From: Elusimicrobiota bacterium
GTDB taxonomy: Bacteria > Elusimicrobiota > Elusimicrobia > FEN-1173
Direction: 5' to 3'
Assembly (NCBI GenBank): GCA_016721625.1
Contig: JADKHR010000001.1
Coordinates: 2,542,001 to 2,606,000, forward strand
Length of the DNA: 64,000 bases
Part shown: positions 26,505-34,451 of the stretch, one piece after another
Layout of the letters: every line of letters begins with the position of its first letter
Numbering within the stretch: the stretch's first letter is position 1
Position numbers and translations under genes: made by a program
The notes under the pieces: model-generated
Told to the model about the DNA's origin: nothing
What the model saw: the letters and a program-made list of their open reading frames with translations, nothing else
Database searches by the model: none

Positions 26505-27114
26505 TCCCGACCGCGGCGACGCGCCTCGTCCGGGCGATTGGTTGGACGTTCTGGGCCGTTTGTCGGCTGAACCCGCCGCCGCGCTGGAGGAAATTGCCCG
26601 GAAACCCCATTTGATTTCCGGGGCTTTGGTGACGGGTCTGGCCGTGATCGGAAGGGTAATCACGGAGAATCTTCCCTGGGAGTTGGGTCCCTTCCCCGTG
26701 CTCCGTCGATTCCTCTCTTTGTTCCTGGGCGGCTTCCTGTGGTGGGTGGGGCCGGCCGTCGTTCTTCACGGGCTCTCGGCGTTGTTCAAAAAGAAAGGGT
26801 CCCTGGCCTCCTATTTGGCTGTCACAGGGTGGGCGGGGGCGACGCTTTGGCCGGCTCTCGCCTTTCGTTTGGTCGGCGGCCTGGTGCCCGGGGCGATGTT
26901 TCTAGCGGCGGGCCCAGAACTCGTTTTTCGGGCGCTCTATTGGGCGATCTGGTGGTGGGGCCTTCAACGCCTTTACGGATGGTCCAAGGGGAGGGCCCTC
27001 CTCCTTCTGGTTCTGCCGCTCTTCGCCTTCGGCGCCATCGGTTTCGTGACGCGCCTCTTGGCTGGACTGGTCGGCATGGGCCGAGCGCTCACCGCCCCGT
27101 CCCTCCTCCCTTGA
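26491..27114 (+). CDS. Yip1-like integral membrane protein
   Basis: A 207-residue membrane protein. After a polar N-terminus (MFGNNPDRGDAPRPGDWLDVLG...EEIARKPHL) come about five hydrophobic helices, with short loops such as 'FKKKGSLASYLAVTGWAGATLWPALAF' and 'YGWSKGRALLLLVLPLFAFG'. The N-terminal 'P...LEEIARKPHLISGAL' followed by five helices resembles bacterial Yip1-domain proteins, whose role is unclear. ATG 26491 overlaps the sppA 3' end; TTG 26485 is an alternative. A TTGAAA-17-CATACT promoter begins in its last codons and drives lemA. Confidence 0.7.
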   Translation: MFGNNPDRGDAPRPGDWLDVLGRLSAEPAAALEEIARKPHLISGALVTGLAVIGRVITENLPWELGPFPVLRRFLSLFLGGFLWWVGPAVVLHGLSALFKKKGSLASYLAVTGWAGATLWPALAFRLVGGLVPGAMFLAAGPELVFRALYWAIWWWGLQRLYGWSKGRALLLLVLPLFAFGAIGFVTRLLAGLVGMGRALTAPSLLP

Positions 27115-27139
27115 AAATGTTCCATTTCTCCGCCATACT
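27111..27139 (+). promoter_or_regulatory. Promoter for lemA
   Basis: TTGAAA (27111-27116), 17 bases, CATACT (27134-27139). The lemA ATG at 27173 follows a good Shine-Dalgarno site (CTGGAGG), so this unit has a normal leader. Confidence 0.6.
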
Positions 27140-27172
27140 GGGGCGAAGGAATTCCCTAAGACTGGAGGCGAT

Positions 27173-27751
27173 ATGATTCCCGTGGCGATCTTTCTGGTGG
27201 TGGCGGGGGGGGCGGTCTGTCTTTTTTACGCGGTTTCTCTCTACAACGGATTGGTGCGGCTGAAAAACAACGCCTCGAAAGCCTGGGCGAACATCGACGT
27301 CCTCCTCAAACAGCGCCACGACGAACTGCCGAAGCTCATCGAGACCTGCAAGCAATACATGAAATACGAATCCGGCACCCTGGAGAAAATCATGCAGGCG
27401 CGGGCCGCGGTCTATTCGGCCCGGGAGTCCGGCAATGTCCAAGCCCTCGGCGCGGCCGAAGGCCAATTGCGCGGGCTGACGGGAAGTTTGTTCGCCGTGG
27501 CGGAGAACTACCCGGACCTCAAATCCAACCAAACCTTCCAGAACCTCCAATCGCGCATTTCTTCCCTGGAAAGCGCCCTGTCCGATCGGCGCGAACTCTA
27601 CAACGAAAGCGCGAACTTAAACAACGCGCGCCGGGAAATGTTTCCGGATTCTATTGTGGCTTCCTATGGGAACTTTCCAGCGTTCCAACTCCTGAGCTTT
27701 GACCCGGCCGAGACGAAAGACGTCGACGTTCGGGCCGCCTTCAATTCCTGA
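27173..27751 (+). CDS. lemA: LemA family protein
   Basis: A 192-residue protein with one N-terminal membrane helix (3-22) and a long helical-bundle domain. Family blocks are 'YNGLVRLKNNASKAWANIDVLLKQRHDELPKLIETCK', 'AEGQLRGLTGSLFAVAENYPDLKSNQTFQNLQ' and 'YNESANLNNARREMFPDSIVA' ending 'PAFQLLSFDP'. LemA proteins are exported, membrane-anchored and of unclear function. The next gene is a GIDE-domain membrane protein, a pairing seen in many bacteria, so they may act together in the envelope. Confidence 0.95.
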   Translation: MIPVAIFLVVAGGAVCLFYAVSLYNGLVRLKNNASKAWANIDVLLKQRHDELPKLIETCKQYMKYESGTLEKIMQARAAVYSARESGNVQALGAAEGQLRGLTGSLFAVAENYPDLKSNQTFQNLQSRISSLESALSDRRELYNESANLNNARREMFPDSIVASYGNFPAFQLLSFDPAETKDVDVRAAFNS

Positions 27752-27806
27752 CTTGGGTCCGTCCGTGAGGGGGGGGGCCTTCGCCTCCTTTGCACATTTC
27801 CAAACA

Positions 27807-28748
27807 ATGGGGCTCTTGCTGACCCTCCTTGCCCCATCGGCCCACGCCTCCGGATCTTCCCGGGATCAGGATTCGTGGCAGGCGATTCTGTTTTTCGCCG
27901 GGTTCTCGGTCGCTTCTTTCATTCAGTTGTGGCGAAACCTCCGCCGCGCCCGCGCCGTTGAAGACACCCCCACCGCGAAGGTGGCCTCGGCTCCCCAGGG
28001 CGGCGTGGAACTGGCTGGGCAAGCGGTGCCCATTGAAAAAAAGACAGCGGTCTGTCCGCTGACCGGAGCCTCTTGTCTTTGGTATTTTTTCAAGGTCGAG
28101 CGGTATGAGCGCCGCGGCAAGAGTTCCAGCTGGGTGACCATTTCCAGCGGGCGTTCCTCCGACGTGTTTGGGCTGGAAGACCGGACCGGCATGGCCCTGG
28201 TGGCTCCTTTCGGAGCCGAAGTGACCCCCCACCATACCCGGCAATGGCGAGGGTCCTCTCCGACTCCTTCCGCGGGTCCCGAATCCGGCGGATTTTTCAG
28301 CGGTTTCGGTTCCTACCGCTACACCGAGGAACTCATCTTGCCGGGCGATTTCGTTTACGTTCTGGGCTGGTTCGAGACCATTCACGGGGCGTCGGCGGCG
28401 GTGTCGGACCTGAACGAAAAACTCCGGGCGCTCAAACAGAACCCCCGGGAGCTGTTGGCTCGTTTCGATACCAACAAAGACGGCGAGATCAGCGTGGAGG
28501 AATGGGACGCGGCCCGGGCGGTCGTGGCCGACGAAATCCGGCGGGTGGCCATGAGCCTTCCCGCCGTGCCCGACGTGCACACCGTGGTTTCTCCACAGGA
28601 TTCTGATTTGCCATTTCTCATTTCAACCGTTTCCCAGGAGGAACTGGCCGGGAGATACAAACGGCGCGCGGTTCTGGGTTTGGCGGGCTTTTTGGGGTTC
28701 GGCGGCGCCGCCGTCTGGGCTCTTTCGCTGGCGTGGAAAGGGCTATAA
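27807..28748 (+). CDS. GIDE-domain membrane protein with EF-hand
   Basis: A 313-residue protein related to the GIDE (MUL1-type) domain found beside LemA in bacteria. It has a signal-peptide-like start (MGLLLTLLAPSAHASG), a membrane helix ('AILFFAGFSVASFIQLW'), a GIDE core with 'CPLTGASCLWYFFKVERYE' and 'YTEELILPGDFVYVLGWFE', an EF-hand-like loop DTNKDGEISVEEW whose spacing of D-x-N-x-D-G-x-I-x-x-x-E suggests calcium binding, and a C-terminal membrane helix. No RING finger is present, so ubiquitin-ligase activity is not expected. ATG 27807 is favoured for its signal peptide; GTG 27765 is an alternative. Confidence 0.8.
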   Translation: MGLLLTLLAPSAHASGSSRDQDSWQAILFFAGFSVASFIQLWRNLRRARAVEDTPTAKVASAPQGGVELAGQAVPIEKKTAVCPLTGASCLWYFFKVERYERRGKSSSWVTISSGRSSDVFGLEDRTGMALVAPFGAEVTPHHTRQWRGSSPTPSAGPESGGFFSGFGSYRYTEELILPGDFVYVLGWFETIHGASAAVSDLNEKLRALKQNPRELLARFDTNKDGEISVEEWDAARAVVADEIRRVAMSLPAVPDVHTVVSPQDSDLPFLISTVSQEELAGRYKRRAVLGLAGFLGFGGAAVWALSLAWKGL

Positions 28749-28756
28749 TTAAAGAA

Positions 28757-29020
28757 ATGAATAACGGTTCTCCCACCGATCCCGCCGCGACTTCCGCGGA
28801 AGACGTCCACGCCTATCAACGCGAGGAACTTCTAGAACTCCTGCGACGGTTGTCGCGGGAGAACGAACCGCTGATCGTTCATGGAAACGAGCGCCTCACG
28901 TCCGACGACGCTGTTCGAATCCTTCAAAAAATCCGCCATGGGTTCGGCTTTTCCCGCCGGGAAAGAACGGCGCTCACAGACGCGGGATTTGACTTGGATT
29001 CCGTTTTCCCCCGAATGTAA
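28757..29020 (+). CDS. Hypothetical 87-residue protein
   Basis: Not recognised. Acidic, likely soluble and helical: an N-terminal flexible part, 'EELLELLRRLSRENEPLIVHGNERLTSDDAVRILQKIRHGFG' in the middle, and FPRM at the end. A perfect TATAAT (28744-28749) sits 7 bases before the ATG with no Shine-Dalgarno site, so it may head its own leaderless transcript although the -35 is poor. The next gene, a DegT-type aminotransferase, starts at the base after its stop, so they are co-transcribed. Confidence 0.65.
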   Translation: MNNGSPTDPAATSAEDVHAYQREELLELLRRLSRENEPLIVHGNERLTSDDAVRILQKIRHGFGFSRRERTALTDAGFDLDSVFPRM

Positions 29021-30199
29021 ATGCCAAGTTCCCTGGTTGTTGACGCGCGCTCCGCTATCGAGGAAAAACTGGCCTCTTCTTTCGGGCGAAAACACTGCGT
29101 TCTGACCAACCGCGGCACCACGTCCTTAGCGGCGGCGTTTTACGCCCTGGACCGCCCGAAAGGGACGCGGGCGCTTTTCCCCGCCGCCATGTGCTCGATT
29201 CCGGTTTTCGCCGCGGGCTTCGCGGGTTGGACGCCCGCCTTCGCCGACGTCAATTTGTCCGACGCCAACTTCGATCTGGGCGACGTGGAACGGGTTTTGA
29301 AATCGGGCGGCGCGGGCGCGGTGGTCCCGGTTCACATGTTCGGAAAACCCGATGACGCGGACCGCCTTGAAGAACTTTGCCGGCGTTACGGGGCCGACCT
29401 GGTGGAAGACGCGGCTCTCTCCATGGGCGCCGTCTACCGGGGGCGGCCCGTTGGGTCCTTGGGCCGGATCTCCTGCTTGAGTTTTGTGCGAAAAATGTTG
29501 CCCTTGGAAATGGGCGGAGCGGTTTTGACCGATGAGTCGGGCCTCGCCGCGCGCGTCCGGGCGTTCGTGGCCGGCCTCCCTCCCGAGCGGTCCTCTCGGC
29601 GGGAGGAGGTGTCGGCGGCCATGAAGGCTTTCCACTCGGTCACGGGGTTCGTGGCGGCGGGGGATTGGGCTCGCCGGGATCTTCTGGCCCCCTACGGGGA
29701 TGAATTTCGTCGGCTCCTCCTGAACTCGACCTCGGAAGAGGATTGGCGGGATTCCATCGTTTTGGAGGAACTGGCGGCGTTGCCCGAGGCGCTTCAAGCC
29801 CGTCGGGCGCGGGCGGAGGTCTTCGAGGACGGGTTGGGGGAGGCCCTGATTCAACCCTTGGACCGCGGGGGATCCAGCCTCTTCGCCTACCCGGTTCGCC
29901 TCCCCGGGGTGAGCGTCGAAGATTTTATGGCATTTTCCTCAAATCGAGGGTATACTTTCAAACGGATCGCTTATCCCGACATCCATCCCGTTTTCGGGCT
30001 CCGCCAGCGGTTCCCGAACGCTGAAACAGTGGAGCGGGAGGTCATCGGGTTGCCCCTGGACGACGATCAACCGGTGTCGGCTTTCTGGGAATACGCCTCG
30101 GACTTTCGGACGGCGGTCGAGGACTATGCGAAGAGCGCGCCGTCTCGCCGGCCTTTTGATTTTAGAGGGAAATTGGAACTGAGAATGGGAGGTGGGTGA
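29021..30199 (+). CDS. DegT/DnrJ/EryC1-type aminotransferase
   Basis: A 392-residue PLP-dependent aminotransferase of the sugar-aminotransferase family, normally acting on nucleotide-linked keto sugars. Seen are the substrate/PLP-loop 'CVLTNRGTTSLAAAFYAL' (usually SGTxAL), 'VVPVHMFGKPDDADRLEELCRRYGADLVEDAALSMGA' with the cofactor aspartate, and 'ISCLSFVRKMLPLEMGGAVLTD' with the Schiff-base lysine. The C-terminal 'AYPVRLPGVSVEDFMAFSSNRGYTFKRIAYPDIHPVF' is family-like. ATG 29021 follows the preceding stop directly. The TGA shares a base with a possible 28-residue ORF. Which sugar or product it serves is unknown: no sugar-nucleotide gene is adjacent. Confidence 0.85.
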   Translation: MPSSLVVDARSAIEEKLASSFGRKHCVLTNRGTTSLAAAFYALDRPKGTRALFPAAMCSIPVFAAGFAGWTPAFADVNLSDANFDLGDVERVLKSGGAGAVVPVHMFGKPDDADRLEELCRRYGADLVEDAALSMGAVYRGRPVGSLGRISCLSFVRKMLPLEMGGAVLTDESGLAARVRAFVAGLPPERSSRREEVSAAMKAFHSVTGFVAAGDWARRDLLAPYGDEFRRLLLNSTSEEDWRDSIVLEELAALPEALQARRARAEVFEDGLGEALIQPLDRGGSSLFAYPVRLPGVSVEDFMAFSSNRGYTFKRIAYPDIHPVFGLRQRFPNAETVEREVIGLPLDDDQPVSAFWEYASDFRTAVEDYAKSAPSRRPFDFRGKLELRMGGG

Positions 30200-30285
30200 T
30201 GAAGGAAAAAATCGCAGACGCCTTCCTTCCGGTTGCGGCATTCTTTGGGACGGTTTCCCCGTCCTGCGAAGGATTACGGCTCTAA
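30199..30285 (+). CDS. Possible 28-residue small protein
   Basis: MKEKIADAFLPVAAFFGTVS plus 8 residues. Its ATG shares a base with the aminotransferase stop (TGATG) and GGGAGGTGGG lies just upstream, so it has good translation signals and is hydrophobic in the middle. A GGACGG/CCGTCC inverted repeat lies inside it. No homologue is known to me; it may be chance. Confidence 0.3.
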   Translation: MKEKIADAFLPVAAFFGTVSPSCEGLRL

Positions 30286-30304
30286 AATAGAGAAGGAGAA
30301 TCCC

Positions 30305-30853
30305 ATGAACCTGACCACCTACAAATACGACAGCCAAAGACTCGTCACTCTCATAGGTTATTTCGCGACGCCCTTCGCGCTCTTTCTGGGAGGGTTGGCG
30401 GTCCTGTTCGCGGATGCGGGAGGAGCGCCGAAAACGATTTCCGTCGGTCTCATGGGGTTTTCGGCGTTTTTCAACGTCGTTTTCCCGCGTTTTCTGAAGG
30501 AACAGGATACGACCAAGAAAGGGTGGAACGTCAAGTTCCGCCTTTATCTAAACCTGGGGGTCAATACCGGGATTGTTTTCCTCCTGGGAGACGAATTCCC
30601 CCCGCTCTGGCTCCTTTTAGCCTTGACGCCCCTCGCCACGGCCATTTATGGGAACCAGCGGAGGACGCTGATCAACGCGGGGACGGCGTCGGTCATCCTG
30701 CTCGTCATTCAGGCCCTTCGCCCGGACACGGGCTTGAAGGATTGGGCCGTTCTGTCCGTGGAGGTGGCCTTCATCGTTCTGATCAGCCTGTTGATCAACG
30801 GCGTCTCCCGCCTGGCCGTTCATCCCGAAAAAGCGGCGCAGATCCCCCAATAG
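30305..30853 (+). CDS. Integral membrane protein of unknown function
   Basis: A 182-residue hydrophobic protein. About five to six helices are visible: 'LVTLIGYFATPFALFLGGLAVLF', 'GLMGFSAFFNVVF', 'NLGVNTGIVFLLG', 'LWLLLALTPLATAIYG', 'AGTASVILLVIQAL' and 'LSVEVAFIVLISLLING'. No family is recognised. ATG 30305 has an excellent Shine-Dalgarno site (AGAAGGAGAA) 7 bases upstream; the longer open frame from 30233 lacks one. Terminates 86 bases before the kinase-fusion gene. Confidence 0.75.
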   Translation: MNLTTYKYDSQRLVTLIGYFATPFALFLGGLAVLFADAGGAPKTISVGLMGFSAFFNVVFPRFLKEQDTTKKGWNVKFRLYLNLGVNTGIVFLLGDEFPPLWLLLALTPLATAIYGNQRRTLINAGTASVILLVIQALRPDTGLKDWAVLSVEVAFIVLISLLINGVSRLAVHPEKAAQIPQ

Positions 30854-30904
30854 CGCGGCTTTTTTTCGATTTTCATCCCTCCCCCCCCCGAGGCGAACGC
30901 GCCC

Positions 30905-30933
30905 TTGACGGCGGGGGAAAAAAGGGCGACAAT
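30905..30933 (+). promoter_or_regulatory. Promoter for the ATP-cone/uridine-kinase gene
   Basis: TTGACG (30905-30910), 17 bases, GACAAT (30928-30933), then 6 bases to the GTG at 30940. This again places the transcript start at the start codon. Confidence 0.55.
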
Positions 30934-30939
30934 TTTTCA

Positions 30940-32341
30940 GTGGACATCGACGAAAACCCGAACGGACCGCTGAACGCCCAACTGGACCTTTTCGCCCAAC
31001 CCCAACAAAACAAGATCACGCGCATCATCAAACGCGACGGCCGCTTGGTGGCCTTCAACAAGCTGAAGATCACCAACGCCATCTATCGGGCCGCCGCCTC
31101 TCTGGGAGGCCGGGACCGGGACCGCGCGGAATCCCTGGCCGATCAGGTGGTTCAGCGCATCCACGCCACCTACCCCGCCGGCGCCACTCCGTCCGTCGAA
31201 GACATCCAAGATTCCGTGGAAAAAGTTCTAGTGGACAACGGCCACGCCAAAACCGCCAAGGCGTTCATCCTCTACCGGTTCCAACGCGCTCGAACCAGGG
31301 AGCAAAAACCCGAAGTGGCGGGTGTGCAGGACCACGTTCCCTACAAGGTTCTCTGGCGCGTGTTGTCCTGGAACGTGGACCATGGGTGCCACACGGTGGA
31401 CTCTTTGAACCGGCAAGCGCGCGACGGCGGATGGAAAAAACTGATCCGCGAGGCGGAGCGGGCCTACCACGACGAAATTCAGCACGTCGCCGGGCTCATC
31501 GTGAAACGCCTGCCGGACCTGCGCTTGGTGATCGTGGCGGGGCCCTCCAGTTCGGGCAAGACCACCACGACGACCAAAATCAGCGAGCGTCTGAAGGCCC
31601 GGGGCCACAGCTTTCTGTTGATGAACTTGGACAACTATTTCAAAGAGCTTTCGCACCAGCCCAAAGACGAATACGGCGATTACGATTTTGAGATGCCCGC
31701 CGCCCTGGACTTGGATTTGATCAACGAGCACCTGGGGCTCTTGCTGGACGGAAAACCCATCCGCATGCCCCTCTATAATTTCAAAACCGGCGGGCGGGAG
31801 AAGGAAACCCGCGAGTTTCGGCTGAAAGACAAAGAGATCCTCCTGATCGACAGCCTTCACGGGCTCTATGAGGGGATGACGCGGAACATCGCTCCGGAAA
31901 GCGCGTTTCGTTTCTATATCGAAGCGCTTTGTCAGATCAAAGACGACGACGGTGAATTCGTCCGCTGGGCGGACCTCCGCATGATGCGCCGCATGGTGCG
32001 GGACAGCTGGCACCGCAGTTACGACCCGGCCATGACGGTGGGCCACTGGCATTACGTGCGGAAGAGCGAACTTCGATACATCGTCCCCTACATCCAATCC
32101 GTGGACTACATTTTCAACGGGTCCCTGCCCTATGAGCTTCCCTACCACCGGGCCCGGCTTGGGGTTGATGCCGGACATTGTCCAGCGGTTCAAAGGCGAT
32201 CCCAAAAAGGCCGACGCTTTTCTCCGCGCCCAACGGGTGGAACGGCTCCTCGCCTCCCTGGCCCCCGGGGTCCCAGACGAAGACGTGCCGAAAGATTCGT
32301 TGCTTCGGGAGTTCATTGGCGGGGGGGACTATCGATATTGA
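30940..32341 (+). CDS. ATP-cone/uridine kinase fusion, frameshifted near 3' end
   Basis: About 466 residues if repaired. The N-terminus (about 20-120) is an ATP-cone domain ('ITRIIKRDGRLVAFNKLKITNAIYRAA'), the nucleotide-sensing module of NrdR and ribonucleotide reductases. The C-terminus is a uridine-kinase-like P-loop domain: 'LVIVAGPSSSGKTTTTTKI' (about 190), 'NLDNYFKELSHQPKDEYGDYDFEMPAALDLDLI', 'LIDSLHGLYEGMT'. It probably phosphorylates a nucleoside. After 'PYELPYHRARLG' the frame breaks at the four Gs at 32161-32164; dropping one G gives the family's ending 'LMPDIVQRFKGDPKKADAFLRAQRV...SLLREFIGG'. GTG 30940 has no clear Shine-Dalgarno site. Confidence 0.85.
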
Positions 32342-32384
32342 TGGGAGAAATGCAAAAGCCGAGACAAAAATGTAGAATCACCCC

Positions 32385-32681
32385 GTGGCCGCCGTGAGCC
32401 TCCATCGCGCGTCATCGGCCGGAAGGCCGGAGACCATCGACTCTTCCCGGCGAGATTTTGGGTGGCGGACGATTTTATTTAATTGCGACTGTCACAGTTT
32501 TCAGCAGGTGGCTTTTCAGTTGGTGAAGGCGATCCGTTGCGATTTTCAACGGGGTTTGGCCTTGGCCAACGTCGTTCATCTCACCGGAAGCGCGACCGTT
32601 TTTAAAGGGTCTCGCGAACGGTGCGAGGCGGTGAGCGAAGTGTTGGGAGCGATCGGCTTAAGGGTCACGGTCGATCAATAA
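32385..32681 (+). CDS. ClpS-like adaptor protein
   Basis: A 98-residue protein whose last 75 residues match the ClpS fold: 'WRTILFNCDCHSFQQVAFQLVKAI', 'LALANVVHLTGSATVFKGSRERCEAVSEVLGAIGL'. ClpS delivers N-degron substrates to ClpA/ClpC proteases. The usual NDD motif that grips the substrate N-terminus reads N-C-D here, while the VH(x)xG segment is kept, so substrate choice may differ. A TAGAAT box (32373-32378) ends 6 bases before the GTG and no Shine-Dalgarno site is seen. No clpA is adjacent. Confidence 0.72.
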   Translation: MAAVSLHRASSAGRPETIDSSRRDFGWRTILFNCDCHSFQQVAFQLVKAIRCDFQRGLALANVVHLTGSATVFKGSRERCEAVSEVLGAIGLRVTVDQ

Positions 32682-32748
32682 AAAGAAAGGGCCGGTCCCG
32701 GCGGGTCAACGAAGTCCCTCCGAGATGGGCTCTCAAGGGAGGCAACAA

Positions 32749-33120
32749 ATGATTGCGAAAAAAACAATGGTTCGGAAAAAGCGCGTGAGCGCGGTAAAAG
32801 CCGACCCGGCGGCGTCGAAAGTTGTGGCATCGTCATCGAAAACGGAAGCCCCCGGCAAGAACTATGTGGGGATTGACTTTCCCCAGGAAGGGGAAATCCT
32901 AACGAGCGGCCAATACACCCTCCGCATTTCCACGAGCGCCACCGAAGGGGTGGAGGTTTCCATCGATGGAAAAGGGTGGGAGCCCTGCCGCGAATGCGTC
33001 GGGTTTTGGTGGTACGACTGGTCGGGTTTCGGCGCCGGGGCCCACACGGTGGTCGCGAAGATTTCCGTTGGGAAACGTTCCATGAAGTCCAAGGCGCGTT
33101 CCCTCACGGCCATTATTTAA
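32749..33120 (+). CDS. Hypothetical protein with beta-sandwich domain
   Basis: 123 residues. A basic, Ala/Lys/Ser-rich start (KKTMVRKKRVSAVKAD) is followed by a compact beta domain: 'GIDFPQEGEILTSGQYTLRIST', 'GVEVSIDGKGWEPCRECVGFWWYDW' and 'GAHTVVAKISVG'. The pattern of an Ig-like or carbohydrate-binding fold with a WWYDW motif is clear, but I do not recognise a named family. ATG 32749 has GGGAGG 7 bases upstream; the ATG at 32725 lacks one. No signal peptide. Confidence 0.7.
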   Translation: MIAKKTMVRKKRVSAVKADPAASKVVASSSKTEAPGKNYVGIDFPQEGEILTSGQYTLRISTSATEGVEVSIDGKGWEPCRECVGFWWYDWSGFGAGAHTVVAKISVGKRSMKSKARSLTAII

Positions 33121-33947
33121 CTGAATTGACGGACGTTTTTACCGTCCTCCCGCGGCTCATCGCCGGCGGCGCGTCCTGTCCCATCGACCCGGCCCATTTG
33201 GGGGACGCCCTAAATAAATTAACTTGTCCCTTAAGGAAAGGAGCCTACGTGGCTTTGAGGTCTTGGGGGGGTCTGACGCCCATGCCACTCTCTCCTGTGG
33301 GGCGTCTTTATTCCACGGCCCCCTCCGGGTTTTCTGGGGATACGGATAGTCCCTCGCTTTGCTCCTCCAAAGTGACGGATCCATGATCTCCGAGATGACC
33401 GGAGATGGATCGAATGCTCCGATCCGCCGGTTTTAAACGTGATTGGATTTTGGCAATGGCGGCACGGTTCTTTTTCTTTAGGTCCCAATCCAGAACACTC
33501 GCCCGATTGAAGACGTTCAAGAGGGTTCAACGGATTCGGTTCTTCCCACTCGCCCAAGCTCCTCGATGAAGGCTTCAACCGTTTTTTGGTTCTCATCCTT
33601 TAGAAAATGCGCCACGTGTTGTTCAACGGCCGCCCCCGCCATTTCGCGACCCCCAGGAGGAATTCTCCTTGAAGATCAGGGTCCTCCGTTCTCCGCCATG
33701 TTTTTAGCTGGGGGGGCCGCACCGTTATTGTTAAGCGGCCAATTTAATGAACAGCCCGGCGTCGAATACGGGCGGTCCGTGGAAATCCTGTCCGTTTAAA
33801 CTATAATCCTTGGGATGGGGAATGAGAGCGAATCTCGGTCCATTTTAGCGTCTAAACGAAAAGTTTCTGCGTCCTATCCATCCGAACCATAAAAGCGGGC
33901 GGGACGTGGGTGTCCTTCCTATCTCGGGGAAACGAAAGGAATTTTGA
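33121..33947. other. Decayed or non-coding stretch with one mobile-element-like end
   Basis: 827 bases without a convincing gene. It contains the first copy of a 17-bp direct repeat (33201-33217) and broken reading frames on the minus strand, e.g. a piece reading MAGAAVEQHVAHFLKDENQK (roughly 33530-33630), that look like remnants. The 77-residue plus-strand frame at 33566-33799 has no support. A perfect TATAAT (33802-33807) lies 7 bases before ATG 33815, which opens a 25-residue frame to 33892; it may be a leaderless small ORF or simply the promoter for the gene at 33948. Confidence 0.55.
33201..33217 (+). repeat. 17-bp direct repeat, left copy
   Basis: GGGGACGCCCTAAATAA, followed by ATTAACTTGTCCC; GGGAC and GTCCC make it partly palindromic. 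The same 17 bases occur at 36168 in the same direction. The pattern resembles ends of REP-associated (Y1-type) transposon units, an inference from memory. Confidence 0.7.
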
Positions 33948-34400
33948 ATGATGAGAAGGGTGTTTTTTTGGAGAATTTCCGTCGTTCTTTTTTTGTCGTC
34001 CGTGACCATGGCCAGGGCGGAAATGGCCGTTGGTCTCGGGTACCCCACGGTCAGTTTAAAATATGATTTTCTTGAAAACGTTGCGGCGGAGTTGAAATAC
34101 GCCGACACCGGGGAAGGCATCCGGGTGTTCGCGACCAGAGGTTCTTGGAAATTTAATCCCAAGGGAAAATACGAGACGTTTGCGGGGGCTGAAATTGGCC
34201 AGATTAAATTCGACTACGAGGACACCCAGGGGGATGGACTTGAGTTCTCTTTGTTTATCGGCAAAGAATACAGGATCCGATCCTGGCTTGGGTTCGCGTT
34301 TGATATTGCCCCCACCCTGATTCGTTTAAACTCGAGCGGGAAAAACAATACGGGTTTCGAGTTGGTGGCAAATGTCGGTTTTTATTGGTATGTGTTTTGA
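33948..34400 (+). CDS. Small secreted beta-barrel protein
   Basis: 150 residues with a signal peptide (RRVFFWRISVVLFLSSVTMARAE) and then alternating beta-strands of outer-membrane-barrel type ('MAVGLGYPTVSLKYDFLENVAAELKYAD', 'GKYETFAGAEIGQIKFDYED', 'GLEFSLFIGKEYRI'), ending with an aromatic YWYVF, the usual C-terminal signature for outer-membrane insertion. No family recognised. AAAGGA precedes the start. Base composition is clearly more AT-rich than the neighbours, and the gene lies between two 17-bp direct repeats, suggesting recent arrival. Confidence 0.75.
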   Translation: MMRRVFFWRISVVLFLSSVTMARAEMAVGLGYPTVSLKYDFLENVAAELKYADTGEGIRVFATRGSWKFNPKGKYETFAGAEIGQIKFDYEDTQGDGLEFSLFIGKEYRIRSWLGFAFDIAPTLIRLNSSGKNNTGFELVANVGFYWYVF

Positions 34401-34451
34401 GGTTCTCATTCCAACATGGAAATAGCCGTATGAAAACGAAGTGGTCCTGGT

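Noticed and set aside
33566..33799. 77-residue plus-strand ORF in the decayed region
   Set aside because: No Shine-Dalgarno site, no domain-like pattern, and minus-strand remnants overlap it.
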